Below, piece after piece: positions 8,727-17,282 of a stretch of DNA of 64,000 bases. The notes under the pieces are model-generated. The model had not been told where the DNA came from, did no database searches, and worked only from the letters and a program-made list of their open reading frames with translations. The stretch is taken from positions 1 through 64,000 of the forward strand of contig CAXBEV010000004.1 in assembly GCA_963974935.1 (NCBI GenBank), written 5' to 3'. Positions within the stretch are counted from its first letter, which is position 1. Each line of letters begins with the position of its first letter. Origin of the DNA: UBA4479 sp963974935. Its GTDB lineage: Bacteria > Pseudomonadota > Alphaproteobacteria > Rhodospirillales > Casp-alpha2. The translations under genes and the position numbers were made by a program.

Positions 8727-9683
8727 TTATTTTCCGCGCCCGCGTACCCGCTCGCGATGCAGGATATAGAGACCGCTGATCGCGACGACGATGGCACCGC
8801 CCAGCGTGTAGGTATCTGGTACATCACCGAACATCAAATAGCCGAACAACACCGCCCAGATCACATTGGCGTATTTAAAAGGCGACACCAGCGCCGCCTC
8901 GCCCAAACGAAAAGCCTCAATCAGCAAATAGTGTGCGATTCCCAACAGCACGCCGCTGGCGACGAAGTACTTGAGTTGGCCCAGTTCGACCGGGTGCCAC
9001 GGCACCACCACCGAAGACGCAACGCCCGCCAGCGCCACGCATGTGGTCGTCACGAACAACACAGCCACCGTGCTTTCGCTGGCTGCCATCTTACGGGTGA
9101 TAACGTCGCGCATCCCGCCCAGCATCGCAGCCACCAGCGGAAACACGGCGAACCATTGAAACGCACTTGAACCCGGACGCACGATCAGCACCACGCCTAA
9201 AAAGCCGATCGACACCGCTGACCAACGTCGCCAGCCGACCCGCTCGTCCAGCATCAAAGGTGCCAGCGCAGTGACAAACAACGGGCCTGCAAACGCAATC
9301 GCAATGGCGTCGGCGAGCGGCAGATAATAAAGCCCGGTCACGAACATGAACGAACTGCCGATCACGCACACGCCGCGTAACACCTGGCCGCGCCAACTGC
9401 GGATCTGCCACATGGTATGAATGCCACCAGCACGAAGCGCGAACAAAAGGATCGGGATATAGATAAACAATCCCCGGATTGCCAACACTTGGCCGACCGG
9501 CAAATCGGCCGCCAAGGTCTTCACAAAACCATCGTTGAGCGTCAGCACCGCGCCACCGGCAAGCGCGCACAGCACGGCCTTGCCCGGCGCATCGGTGATC
9601 CGACTGCCGGGCCGAAGCGGCGGCACCGGATCAATGGGATGACCGAGCGGGTTGCCGGCAGGCGGGATCTCGGGTTTATCCAT
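8727..9683 (-). CDS. DMT-superfamily (EamA) transporter
   Basis: 318 residues with about ten hydrophobic helices arranged as two EamA halves, the usual size and layout for this family of inner-membrane metabolite exporters and importers. The cytoplasmic N-terminus of about 35 residues is proline rich. The GLYYLPLADAIAIAFAGPLF stretch in the first half and EAFRLGEAALVSPFKYANVI in the second are typical of EamA signatures. Its ATG overlaps the stop of the upstream SpmAB gene in a TGATG arrangement, so the two are translationally coupled. The substrate cannot be told from the sequence. Confidence 0.85.
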   Translation of the reverse strand: MDKPEIPPAGNPLGHPIDPVPPLRPGSRITDAPGKAVLCALAGGAVLTLNDGFVKTLAADLPVGQVLAIRGLFIYIPILLFALRAGGIHTMWQIRSWRGQVLRGVCVIGSSFMFVTGLYYLPLADAIAIAFAGPLFVTALAPLMLDERVGWRRWSAVSIGFLGVVLIVRPGSSAFQWFAVFPLVAAMLGGMRDVITRKMAASESTVAVLFVTTTCVALAGVASSVVVPWHPVELGQLKYFVASGVLLGIAHYLLIEAFRLGEAALVSPFKYANVIWAVLFGYLMFGDVPDTYTLGGAIVVAISGLYILHRERVRGRGK

Positions 9684-11026
9684 CAGCCGTACAACACGGC
9701 AACGATAAACACCGCCGCCGCGATTCCCGCCGCATCGGCGGTCAACGCCGGAATCAACGCATACCGCAGGCGCTTTATTTGCACCGCGCCGAAATACACC
9801 GCGATCACATAAAACGTGGTCTCGGTCGAGCCTTGGAAGGTCGACACCAAATAGCCGGTATAGCTGTCCGGCCCGACCGCCGGATCATTGATGATTGATG
9901 CTAAAATCCCATATGCGCCCGAGCCCGACAACGGGCGCAACAGCGCCATCGGCAGCGCATCGGCGGGCAGACCCACCAATTCGGTCACCGCGCCCAGGGG
10001 CAAGATCATCAGTTCTAACGCGCCGGATGCCCGGAACATGCCAACCGCGACCAAGATCGCCACCAAGTACGGAATGATCCGAAGCGCGACATCGAAACCA
10101 TCCTTGGCACCTTCGACAAAGCACTCATAGACCGGTACGCGTTTGGCGACACCTAACCCCAAAAGGCCGAGCATCAGCCCAGGTATGATCCACGGCGCAA
10201 AGCTGCGCCCGTACGCAATCGTCAACGGCACCAAGGTCAACACGCCAACCAACACAGCGATGGAGATCCACGCCGGGTACGCATTGTCCGTCCGATCCTT
10301 CGAGACGGCGCTGCGCGCCTCCTCAGGATGAGGATTGTGTAAAGTCTCCTCATCCTGAGGAGCGGCAACGCCGCGTCTCGAAGGATCGTCGGCAAGCGCC
10401 GCCGGCGCGCTGGATGCAAAAAGTCGTGCGCACAGCTTCGCCGTCACAATCGCCACCGTCGTTGACACCAACGTCGCAAACAGCGTCGTCGGCACGATAC
10501 CAGCCGAATCAGCGGACCCCGCAGCCGCGCGCAATGCGATCACACCAGTCGGCAGCAACGTAACGCTGGATGTGTTGATCGCCAAAAACAGGATCATCGC
10601 GTCGGTCGCCTTGCCTTTTTCGGCGTTCAGGCTGTCTAAGTGTTCCATCGCCCGGATGCCGAACGGCGTCGCCGCGTTGCCGAGGCCCAGCACGTTCGCA
10701 GATAAATTCATGATCATCGCGCCCATCGCCGGATGATCGGCGGGCACGTTCGGAAACAGCCGCGTCATCAGCGGGCGCAGGGTTTTGGCGACGACCAACA
10801 ACAAGCCGGCGCGCTCGGCCACTTTCATGAGTCCTAAAAACAACGCCATCACGCCGACCAAACCGATCGCCAACGACACCGCATCGCCTGCCGTGCCGAT
10901 CATATTCTTGCCGAGAACTTCCATCGGCGTCTCGGCATCGGCACCGACCGGCGCATCGAAGGTCACCTGCCGCCACGCCGCAACGGCAAACGCGATGGCA
11001 ACGATGGCAAAAAAGATAGCGTTCAA
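9683..11026 (-). CDS. Fused SpmA-SpmB type membrane protein (nucleoside-recognition/Gate domains)
   Basis: 447 residues. The N-terminal half matches SpmA (NVLGLGNAATPFGIRAMEHL, LFLAINTSSVTLLP). The C-terminal half matches SpmB (PLLRPLSGSGAYGIL-like ALLRPLSGSGAYGI, STFQGSTETTFYVIAVYFG). In spore formers the two are separate proteins needed for spore-core dehydration; in Gram-negative bacteria fused forms of about 410 residues are common and their transport role is unclear. Here the linker between the halves is about 32 residues longer and polar, and it is encoded by a 96-base palindromic repeat (10293-10388). The start is a TTG with GGAG about eight bases upstream. The stop overlaps the start of the DMT gene. 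Confidence 0.88.
   Translation of the reverse strand: MNAIFFAIVAIAFAVAAWRQVTFDAPVGADAETPMEVLGKNMIGTAGDAVSLAIGLVGVMALFLGLMKVAERAGLLLVVAKTLRPLMTRLFPNVPADHPAMGAMIMNLSANVLGLGNAATPFGIRAMEHLDSLNAEKGKATDAMILFLAINTSSVTLLPTGVIALRAAAGSADSAGIVPTTLFATLVSTTVAIVTAKLCARLFASSAPAALADDPSRRGVAAPQDEETLHNPHPEEARSAVSKDRTDNAYPAWISIAVLVGVLTLVPLTIAYGRSFAPWIIPGLMLGLLGLGVAKRVPVYECFVEGAKDGFDVALRIIPYLVAILVAVGMFRASGALELMILPLGAVTELVGLPADALPMALLRPLSGSGAYGILASIINDPAVGPDSYTGYLVSTFQGSTETTFYVIAVYFGAVQIKRLRYALIPALTADAAGIAAAVFIVAVLYG
10293..10388. repeat. Palindromic repeat, copy 1, inside the SpmAB reading frame
   Basis: A 96-base inverted repeat. The outer arms pair CGATCCTTCGAGACG with CGTCTCGAAGGATCG (allowing small gaps), and the inner arms pair CCTCCTCAGGATGAGGA with TCCTCATCCTGAGGAG. 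It belongs to the same family as the copy at 11094-11194, a type widespread in alphaproteobacterial genomes. Its length is a multiple of three and it adds about 32 polar residues to the loop between the two membrane halves without a stop codon. Confidence 0.9.
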
Positions 11027-11093
11027 AGGTGATCTCCGACGGGACGGCGAATCGATGGTGAATGGTTACGCAATAAAGGTCGGCTTGCAATCC

Positions 11094-11194
11094 GCGCATC
11101 CTTCGAGACGGCCCTTCGGGCCTCCTCAGGATGCGGATAACCCATTGAACACCTCATCCTGAGGAGCGGCGAAGCCGCATCTCGAAGGATGCGC
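11094..11194. repeat. Palindromic repeat, copy 2, intergenic
   Basis: A 101-base inverted repeat running from GCGCATCCTTCGAGACGG to the matching CATCTCGAAGGATGCGC end, with inner arms GCCTCCTCAGGATG and CATCCTGAGGAGCGGC. It shares its core with the copy inside the SpmAB gene. It lies between the start of SpmAB and the end of the phosphodiesterase gene and could act as a transcript-end structure. Confidence 0.9.
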
Positions 11195-11243
11195 TTACCC
11201 GGGGAGAGTTCGAAGGACTTATCCGGAAAGTCGCAGCCTCACC

Positions 11244-11978
11244 CTAAGCGCGAAACAAATCCGGGCGATCCGTAAAGATGGACGTAACACCCATAGCATC
11301 CAGCATATCGGCGCGTTTCGGATCATTGACCGTGTAGACACGGAGCGGAAAACCGGCGGTACGCACCTCAGCCACCAAGTCAGGGGTAATGTGCTTTTGC
11401 GACATATGCACCGCCCCGCATGTCAACGCATCGACCACAGCCCGCCAGTTCTTTGGGAGCTTGCCGAACAACATAGCGCGGGGCGTGCCTGGGATAAGAT
11501 CGCGGGCAACCTCCATCGCCGTGCGGCTGAAGCTGGAGACCACGGGTGGCGGCAACGTCTTCGGCCAAGCTTCTGTGATGAGGCGGCTCGTGACCTCGGC
11601 GGTTATAATGTCTGCACCACGTGCCGGTTTGATCTCGATGTTGGCGCCCAAGCCTTCGGCGGCCAAGACCGCAAAGGTCTCAATCAACGTCGGAATCGGC
11701 TCACCTTTGAAAGCGAGGTCGAAGGATGCCCCAGCATCCAAAGTTTGCAGCGCATCAGCCGTCTTCTTCGCCATGACGCCGCGCCCATTCGTGGTCCGAT
11801 CGAGCTTATCGTCATGGAACAGCATCGCCACTTTGTCGGCGCTGAGCATAACGTCGAATTCGACCCAGGTCGCCCCTTCCGCCTTGGCGCGGCGAACCGA
11901 CGCCAGCGTGTTTTCCGGCGCCAATCCCGCGGCGCCACGGTGCCCGATAACAAATGGAACGGATAACGTCTTAATCAT
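11244..11978 (-). CDS. Glycerophosphodiester phosphodiesterase, cytoplasmic UgpQ type
   Basis: A 244-residue TIM-barrel phosphodiesterase that releases glycerol 3-phosphate and an alcohol from deacylated phospholipids. Catalytic and metal residues are visible: HRG..GLAPENT at residues 13-24, EFDVMLSAD with the acidic pair, and FHDDKLDRTTNG with the second histidine. The later NIEIKPARG segment holds another metal ligand. There is no signal peptide, and the length matches UgpQ rather than periplasmic GlpQ. The ATG has AAGGAC about nine bases upstream. It may belong to the same transcriptional direction as the upstream intergenic repeat, but nothing ties it functionally to SpmAB. Confidence 0.9.
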   Translation of the reverse strand: MIKTLSVPFVIGHRGAAGLAPENTLASVRRAKAEGATWVEFDVMLSADKVAMLFHDDKLDRTTNGRGVMAKKTADALQTLDAGASFDLAFKGEPIPTLIETFAVLAAEGLGANIEIKPARGADIITAEVTSRLITEAWPKTLPPPVVSSFSRTAMEVARDLIPGTPRAMLFGKLPKNWRAVVDALTCGAVHMSQKHITPDLVAEVRTAGFPLRVYTVNDPKRADMLDAMGVTSIFTDRPDLFRA

Positions 11979-12087
11979 ACGAGAGGTGTCCTTATAAAAA
12001 TCCTCGGAATCAGGTTGCCCCGCCCGTGCTGAGCGATCAACCTATGCAAAACAAATACGATGATGAACCGGTTGGGGGGACATATCT

Positions 12088-14412
12088 ATGACATCGACGT
12101 CAGACAAATCACTTCGCGAACGCGCGCTCGAATATCACCGCCAAGCGCCCGCGGGTAAATTCCAGATTCAGCCGACCAAGCCTCTGGCGACGCAGCGCGA
12201 CTTGGCGCTGGCGTACTCGCCGGGCGTCGCCGCCGCGTGCGATGCCATCGTCGAAGACCCGATGCAGTCGTTCGAACTGACCAACAAAGGTAACTTGGTC
12301 GCGGTCATTACCAACGGCACCGCCGTGCTGGGTTTAGGGCCGATTGGCGCGTTAGCGTCTAAGCCGGTGATGGAAGGCAAGGCGGTGCTGTTCAAAAAGT
12401 TCGCCAACATCGATTGCTTCGATATCGAAATTGACGAATTGGACCCGCACAAACTGGTCGAGATCATCGCGCCTTTGGAGCCCACGTTCGGCGCCATCAA
12501 CCTTGAAGACATCAAGGCGCCGGATTGTTTCATCGTCGAAGAAAAATTACGCGAACGTATGAACATTCCGGTGTTCCACGACGATCAACACGGCACCGCG
12601 ATTGTCTGTGCAGCGGCCATTCTGAACGGTCTTCGACTGCAGAATAAGAAATTCGAAGACATTAAACTGGTCTCGACCGGTGGCGGCGCGGCAGGCATCG
12701 CGTGCTTGGACCTGTTGGTCAGCATGGGTGTCAAAGTCGAAAACATCTGGCTCTGTGATCATTTGGGCGTCGTCTATGAAGGCCGCACAGAATTCATGAA
12801 TGATCGCAAATCACGCTATGCGCAGAAAACCAACCTCAAATCCCTGAACGACGTGATCCACGACGCGGACGTGTTTTTGGGACTGAGCGCGGCGGGCATC
12901 CTGACACCTGACATGGTAAAAAAGATGGACGACAAACCGTTCATCCTGGCGCTGGCCAACCCAAATCCGGAAATCAATCCGGATGAAGCCAAGGCTGCGA
13001 ACCCCAACGTGATCATGGCGACCGGGCGTTCCGACTATCCCAATCAGGTCAACAACGTGCTGTGTTTCCCGTTCATTTTCCGGGGTGCGCTGGATTGCGG
13101 TGCGACCACGGTGAACGAAGAAATGAAGCAGGCCGCCGTAAAAGCGATTGCCGATCTGGCGATGGCCGAAAGCTCCGAACGGGTCGCCGATGCGTATGCA
13201 GGCGAGCGCTTGGTGTTTGGACCTGAATACTTAATCCCCAAGCCGTTTGACCCCCGCTTGATTTCAGAAATCGCGCCAGCCGTCGCCAAGGCCGCCATGG
13301 CCACCGGCGTCGCCACCCGACCGATTAAAGACTTCGATGAATACCGCGAGCGACTGGCCAGCTTCGTGTTTAAGTCGGGCCTGCTGATGAAGCCGATTTT
13401 AGAGCGTGCCCGCCAAGAGCCCCGCAGCATCGTCTTTGCTGAGGGTGAGGACGAACGCGTGCTGCGTGCTGTGCAGGCCCTGATCGACGACCGCCTTGCG
13501 CGCCCGCACCTGATCGGCAGGCCCGACGTCATTAAAAGCCGGATCGAACGGCTGGGTCTTCGGATTGAACCCGATGTGCACTTCAGCATCACCAACCCGC
13601 TGGACGATCCCCGCTACGAAGAATTCTGGTCGCAGTATCATTTGTTGATGGAGCGCAAAGGCGTCACGATTGCCGACGCGAAAACCATCATCCGCACCAA
13701 CACCACGGTGATCGCGGCGATGATGGTAAAACGTGGCGAAGTCGACGCGATGATCTGCGGCACTTATGGCCAGTATGAATGGCACCTCAAATATGTACTC
13801 GACATCATCGGCAAACGCGAAGGCGTGTCGGATGTTTCCGCGTTGAGCGCACTGATCCTCAACAACGGCACCTATTTTATGTGCGACACCCACGTCTCCC
13901 ACGACCCGACGCCTGCTGAAATCTTGGAAATGACCGAACTTTGCGCGGAAACCGTGCGCCGATTTGGAGTCGAGCCGAAAGTCGCCCTACTGTCTCATTC
14001 CAACTTCGGCAGTTCCGGGCACCCGTCTGCAGAAAAAATGCGCGCTGCCATGCAGTTGATCATAGAGGCCAACCTGGACTTCGAAGTCGACGGTGAAATG
14101 AAGGCCGACACGGCCCTTGATGAAGCGCTGCGCACGCGGATTTTCCCGCACAGCCGCTTTAAGGGCGCTGCCAACATGATGGTGTTCCCGAATTTGGACA
14201 GCGCGAACAATTCGTTCAACTTGCTGAAGCAACTCGGTAACGGGCTCTCAGTCGGGCCGATTTTGGTGGGGGCTGCGCAGCCTGCACACATCCTGACGCC
14301 TGCTGTGACATCGCGTGGTATCTATAACATGAGCGCCGTTGCCGTATTGGATTCGCAAACCCTCGGCCACACTGAAGCGCCGGAACTGCCGCTCACCGGA
14401 AAAGACACATAA
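12088..14412 (+). CDS. maeB: NADP-dependent malic enzyme with phosphotransacetylase-like domain
   Basis: 774 residues, the standard size of MaeB. The malic enzyme part (about 1-430) shows LAYSPGVAAACDAI, NLEDIKAPDCFIVEEKLRE, HDDQHGTAIVCAAAILN and the nucleotide-binding STGGGAAGIACLDLL. The C-terminal part (about 435-770) resembles phosphotransacetylase (FAEGEDERVLRAVQ, LLSHSNFGSSGHPSAEKM, VGPILVGAAQPAHIL) but in this family serves as a regulatory domain that senses acetyl-CoA. It converts malate to pyruvate with formation of NADPH, linking the TCA cycle to acetyl-CoA supply. The gene stands alone, with a GGGGGGAC-type ribosome site before the ATG. Confidence 0.96.
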   Translation: MTSTSDKSLRERALEYHRQAPAGKFQIQPTKPLATQRDLALAYSPGVAAACDAIVEDPMQSFELTNKGNLVAVITNGTAVLGLGPIGALASKPVMEGKAVLFKKFANIDCFDIEIDELDPHKLVEIIAPLEPTFGAINLEDIKAPDCFIVEEKLRERMNIPVFHDDQHGTAIVCAAAILNGLRLQNKKFEDIKLVSTGGGAAGIACLDLLVSMGVKVENIWLCDHLGVVYEGRTEFMNDRKSRYAQKTNLKSLNDVIHDADVFLGLSAAGILTPDMVKKMDDKPFILALANPNPEINPDEAKAANPNVIMATGRSDYPNQVNNVLCFPFIFRGALDCGATTVNEEMKQAAVKAIADLAMAESSERVADAYAGERLVFGPEYLIPKPFDPRLISEIAPAVAKAAMATGVATRPIKDFDEYRERLASFVFKSGLLMKPILERARQEPRSIVFAEGEDERVLRAVQALIDDRLARPHLIGRPDVIKSRIERLGLRIEPDVHFSITNPLDDPRYEEFWSQYHLLMERKGVTIADAKTIIRTNTTVIAAMMVKRGEVDAMICGTYGQYEWHLKYVLDIIGKREGVSDVSALSALILNNGTYFMCDTHVSHDPTPAEILEMTELCAETVRRFGVEPKVALLSHSNFGSSGHPSAEKMRAAMQLIIEANLDFEVDGEMKADTALDEALRTRIFPHSRFKGAANMMVFPNLDSANNSFNLLKQLGNGLSVGPILVGAAQPAHILTPAVTSRGIYNMSAVAVLDSQTLGHTEAPELPLTGKDT

Positions 14413-14508
14413 TATTAACCATATAAGTGGTAAAAGACGGTATGTTGTATCGAAGCAAGGCTTCGCATACTGTCATTAGTGGATTCGGTGTTCGGTGAAG
14501 GTCAATCT

Positions 14509-16269
14509 ATGGTTAAAGTATCTCTCGGCGCCGTGGCGCTGAGCATGATTGTAATCGGCACGCCGCCCGCGATTGCTGCGGGCACGACGCCTGCAGAGCC
14601 GACTCGCAGCAGCATCGAATGGCTTTTGGACGACTTGGGCGCGATATTCGAAAAAGCCGTCACGCTGGGCACTGAATCCCTGACCGCCAGCCCGAAATCG
14701 GTGCCTGTTGTCGAACAACTCATGCCCGCCCCCTCAGCGAAGCCGTCAAAGTCAGATGAGCCCGTTGTCGTAGACGTGGCGCCGGTTGAATCGACCCAAA
14801 CGGCGACAGCACAGACCGAAAACCCCTTCGTCGCCATATTCGACGCCATCGCCGCATTCTTTGCCGAAAACCCGCCAAGCATGGTTGTTGAAAACGAAAG
14901 CGCGCCGGCGCCCGCACCGCCCGCAGTCGCGGCGCAGCCTGAACCTATCGTAGCACCGCCGGCACGCGTCGTTGATAACCGCGATGCGCTCGAAACCGGC
15001 ACACCACGCGATCCCGTTTCATGGCTTTTGGCCGACATCGGTGCGTTGTTCAAAAACGGCGCTGAGGTAACGTCAGCGGACACATCTAAGGCGCCGTCTT
15101 CACCCTACCACGGCGCGCATGCAGACGCGCACAGCTTCGCCATCGTGCCGACCACCATCATCAAAACCGCTGAAGCCTCAATGCAGGCCCCCATACTGAC
15201 ACCCGCCCCTTGGCAACAGCCGGTCGGGCGCGACATGTTCGACCCTCAAGTTGCGTTATTCGATATTGAAGGCAACGCCGCACCGGCCCCAGCCACCCGC
15301 CCGCTACACGCCGTTGAAACCGCTACCCTCGCCGCGCCTGCACCGCAGATCAGAAAGCGGCCGGATTCGCGTCCGGGTGAGCGCAATCACGTCGGCCTCG
15401 GTCATAATCACAAGGCCGTCAGCCCCGACCCGGACGAACCGAACTTAATCGGTGATATTTTCGCCCGCATGTTCGGCCCCGACGGTGATGACGTCGACGC
15501 GATGGTCAACGCCGAGCAAACTACCGAGCCGCTGGCCAATAAGATTTCCCACCGTATCGTCGCCGAAGAACGCTTAGATCTGAGCTACACCGCACCTGAC
15601 GCCGACCTCGCCAACCTTGCCCCCGGTACGGACGATGCCCCGGATGCGACAATCGAGCAGCTGCGTGAAACCGCGCTCGGCAACATTGACCTTTACGTCG
15701 GCAAAGACACCGTCATCGGCACGCCTTATGACGCCAAAAAGTTCGGTCCCGAAGACTGCATCGAACGCCCGCTGCACGGCAGCATCTTTTGCTTAGCCAC
15801 CCTGCACTGGCCCGCCGACATCGTTGAGCAATTCGCCGTTGATACAGCGTTCACGCTCCCCGGCGAGGCGCTGATCCGGTTCGAGAACGGCACCATCAGC
15901 CGTGTCTATGCCATCTTCGACAGCCAAAACTTTGCCGATGTCGTTAAGCACATGCAGCGCAATTTCGGCGCCCCCAGCGAGCGGGAAATCGTCTGGATGC
16001 CGGTCATGGAAGCTCCGAGATTACCGAACACCACGTTCCGCTGGAAGGCGCTCAGCGCAGATCGTAAAGACACCATGATTCTCGAAGTCCGCAACTACGA
16101 CGACCTGCGACGCTCGTTCGCGGATATGGAACACGGGTTGGTACGGCTATATCGCGACGGGTCTCGGCCGATCTTCAAACATATCTCGACGATGGATCTG
16201 ATGCTGATGCAACGCAAACGCGTCGCCCGCGCCCCCGTCGCCATTAACGCCCCACCGCCGCAACAGTAA
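14509..16269 (+). CDS. Exported protein with repeated W-L-L helices and proline-rich linkers
   Basis: 586 residues from the ATG at 14509, which follows a GAAGG ribosome site and begins a clear signal peptide (MVKVSLGAVALSMIVIG, cleavage after AIAA). A GTG at 14479 is in frame but would hide the signal. Short amphipathic helices recur at about residues 35-49 (SIEWLLDDLGAIFEK), 106-120 (PFVAIFDAIAAFFAE), 169-183 (PVSWLLADIGALFKN) and 312-323, separated by Pro/Ala-rich linkers. The C-terminal 170 residues look globular, with one cysteine pair (EDCIERPLHGSIFC) and FRWKALSADRKDTMILEVRN. I do not recognise a named family. It is likely periplasmic or envelope-attached. The adjacent genes give no clue. 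Confidence 0.75.
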   Translation: MVKVSLGAVALSMIVIGTPPAIAAGTTPAEPTRSSIEWLLDDLGAIFEKAVTLGTESLTASPKSVPVVEQLMPAPSAKPSKSDEPVVVDVAPVESTQTATAQTENPFVAIFDAIAAFFAENPPSMVVENESAPAPAPPAVAAQPEPIVAPPARVVDNRDALETGTPRDPVSWLLADIGALFKNGAEVTSADTSKAPSSPYHGAHADAHSFAIVPTTIIKTAEASMQAPILTPAPWQQPVGRDMFDPQVALFDIEGNAAPAPATRPLHAVETATLAAPAPQIRKRPDSRPGERNHVGLGHNHKAVSPDPDEPNLIGDIFARMFGPDGDDVDAMVNAEQTTEPLANKISHRIVAEERLDLSYTAPDADLANLAPGTDDAPDATIEQLRETALGNIDLYVGKDTVIGTPYDAKKFGPEDCIERPLHGSIFCLATLHWPADIVEQFAVDTAFTLPGEALIRFENGTISRVYAIFDSQNFADVVKHMQRNFGAPSEREIVWMPVMEAPRLPNTTFRWKALSADRKDTMILEVRNYDDLRRSFADMEHGLVRLYRDGSRPIFKHISTMDLMLMQRKRVARAPVAINAPPPQQ

Positions 16270-16580
16270 CTTTTTGCACCTATTCCCCTTCGCCCGCCCC
16301 CTGCCGTAATCCGCGACTTCCCGGACGCGCAGCGGTCCGGCGCCTTTGAGTTTGCTTCTCTTAATGCGTGGCATATAGGCACGGGAAGCGGATGTATTTC
16401 GTAGAAAAAGCCAGAAACGTTCTCACAATAAGTGGCTCGACCAGCAGGATTCTCATAAATAATGATAAATTCTTCGCGCTTTGGCGACATGATCTATTCG
16501 ACTGATTTAGGTTTGGTTCCGGACGAGTTGCTCGCTAACGACCTTCGACCACTTTTGACCCATACCAGACGTGACCAAAT
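16270..16580. other. Intergenic stretch, no convincing gene
   Basis: 311 bases between convergent genes. A minus-strand frame starts at 16490 (MSPKREEFIIIYENPAG) but runs antisense into the exported-protein gene and has no ribosome site, so I do not call it. No terminator with a T-tract is evident. Confidence 0.5.
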
Positions 16581-17177
16581 TTAGTTGCTGGCCGTAGGAG
16601 GACCGAGAAGACGGTTGATGGACTGTCGGCATCCTTCGACAATGTCCAGCGCAGCTTCCCTCGAAGTTGTCGTCCGCGCCATAACGACGGCGCCAACCAA
16701 ATTGGCAAACAGTCCAGCGGCCTGGCGGCGGGTATCCAGCGGCGACAGATCGAGCGCTGATCCAAGCAGACCGACGATCCGGTCCGACCCAGCAGACATA
16801 GCCTCTCTGACGACATCGGAAGCGTTTGCCGTCTCTGACGCCAAAGCGGCAATAGGGCATCCCTTGCCTGGATCTGCAATATGCTCTTCCGACAAGTACA
16901 TTTCCACATATGACCGGACCCCTGCATCGCCACCATGTTCGGCAATGAGCCCCTCCAAGGTTCGCGCCAAAGCGCCGACCGAATGTTCGATGGCTGCCAC
17001 CGTTAGATCGTCTTTTGAGCCGAAGTGCCGATAGAACCCGCCATGGGTCATACCGGCAGCTTTGGTGACCTCGCCGACGCTCGTCGCCTCAATCCCTCGC
17101 TCACGATAAAGTCGGGCGGCGGCATTCAATATCCGTGCATGGCTCTCGGCCTTAGCTTCTTTGGATACGCGGGGCAT
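16581..17177 (-). CDS. TetR-family transcriptional repressor
   Basis: 198 residues. The N-terminal helix-turn-helix is typical of TetR (ILNAAARLYRERGIEATSV, then AAGMTHGGFYRHFGSKDDL). The C-terminal ligand domain contains GKGCPIAALASETA, seen in many repressors that control small oxidoreductase or membrane-protein genes. It is transcribed divergently from the membrane protein at 17283. The 105-base space between them holds two similar operator-like sites (17209-17256) that overlap the probable promoters, which suggests control of both itself and the neighbour. A GGAG ribosome site lies just upstream of the ATG. Confidence 0.92.
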   Translation of the reverse strand: MPRVSKEAKAESHARILNAAARLYRERGIEATSVGEVTKAAGMTHGGFYRHFGSKDDLTVAAIEHSVGALARTLEGLIAEHGGDAGVRSYVEMYLSEEHIADPGKGCPIAALASETANASDVVREAMSAGSDRIVGLLGSALDLSPLDTRRQAAGLFANLVGAVVMARTTTSREAALDIVEGCRQSINRLLGPPTASN

Positions 17178-17208
17178 TGCGTTGTCTCCTTAAAATTCAC
17201 TTGACCAT

Positions 17209-17256
17209 TTAGATTATATATATCATCTATAGTTAAGATTACAATCATCATCTATA
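17209..17256. promoter_or_regulatory. Two tandem operator-like sites between tetR-type gene and membrane gene
   Basis: Site 1 (17209-17231) is centred on the near-perfect 20-base palindrome TAGATTATATATATCATCTA (two mismatched positions when reverse-complemented). Site 2 (17234-17256) follows the same pattern, TAAGATTACA...TCATCTATA, and agrees with site 1 in most positions at an offset of 25 bases. A TTGACC box at 17201-17206 with CATCTAT/TCTATA 18-19 bases later is a possible promoter for the plus-strand gene and overlaps site 1. The intergenic DNA is far more AT-rich than its flanks. Confidence 0.65.
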
Positions 17257-17282
17257 AAATTCAACCGAAAGGAGACCTGAAA

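Noticed and set aside
16095..16490. A 131-codon minus-strand frame running into the exported-protein gene
   Set aside because: No ribosome site and most of it is antisense; only its first 70 residues are intergenic.
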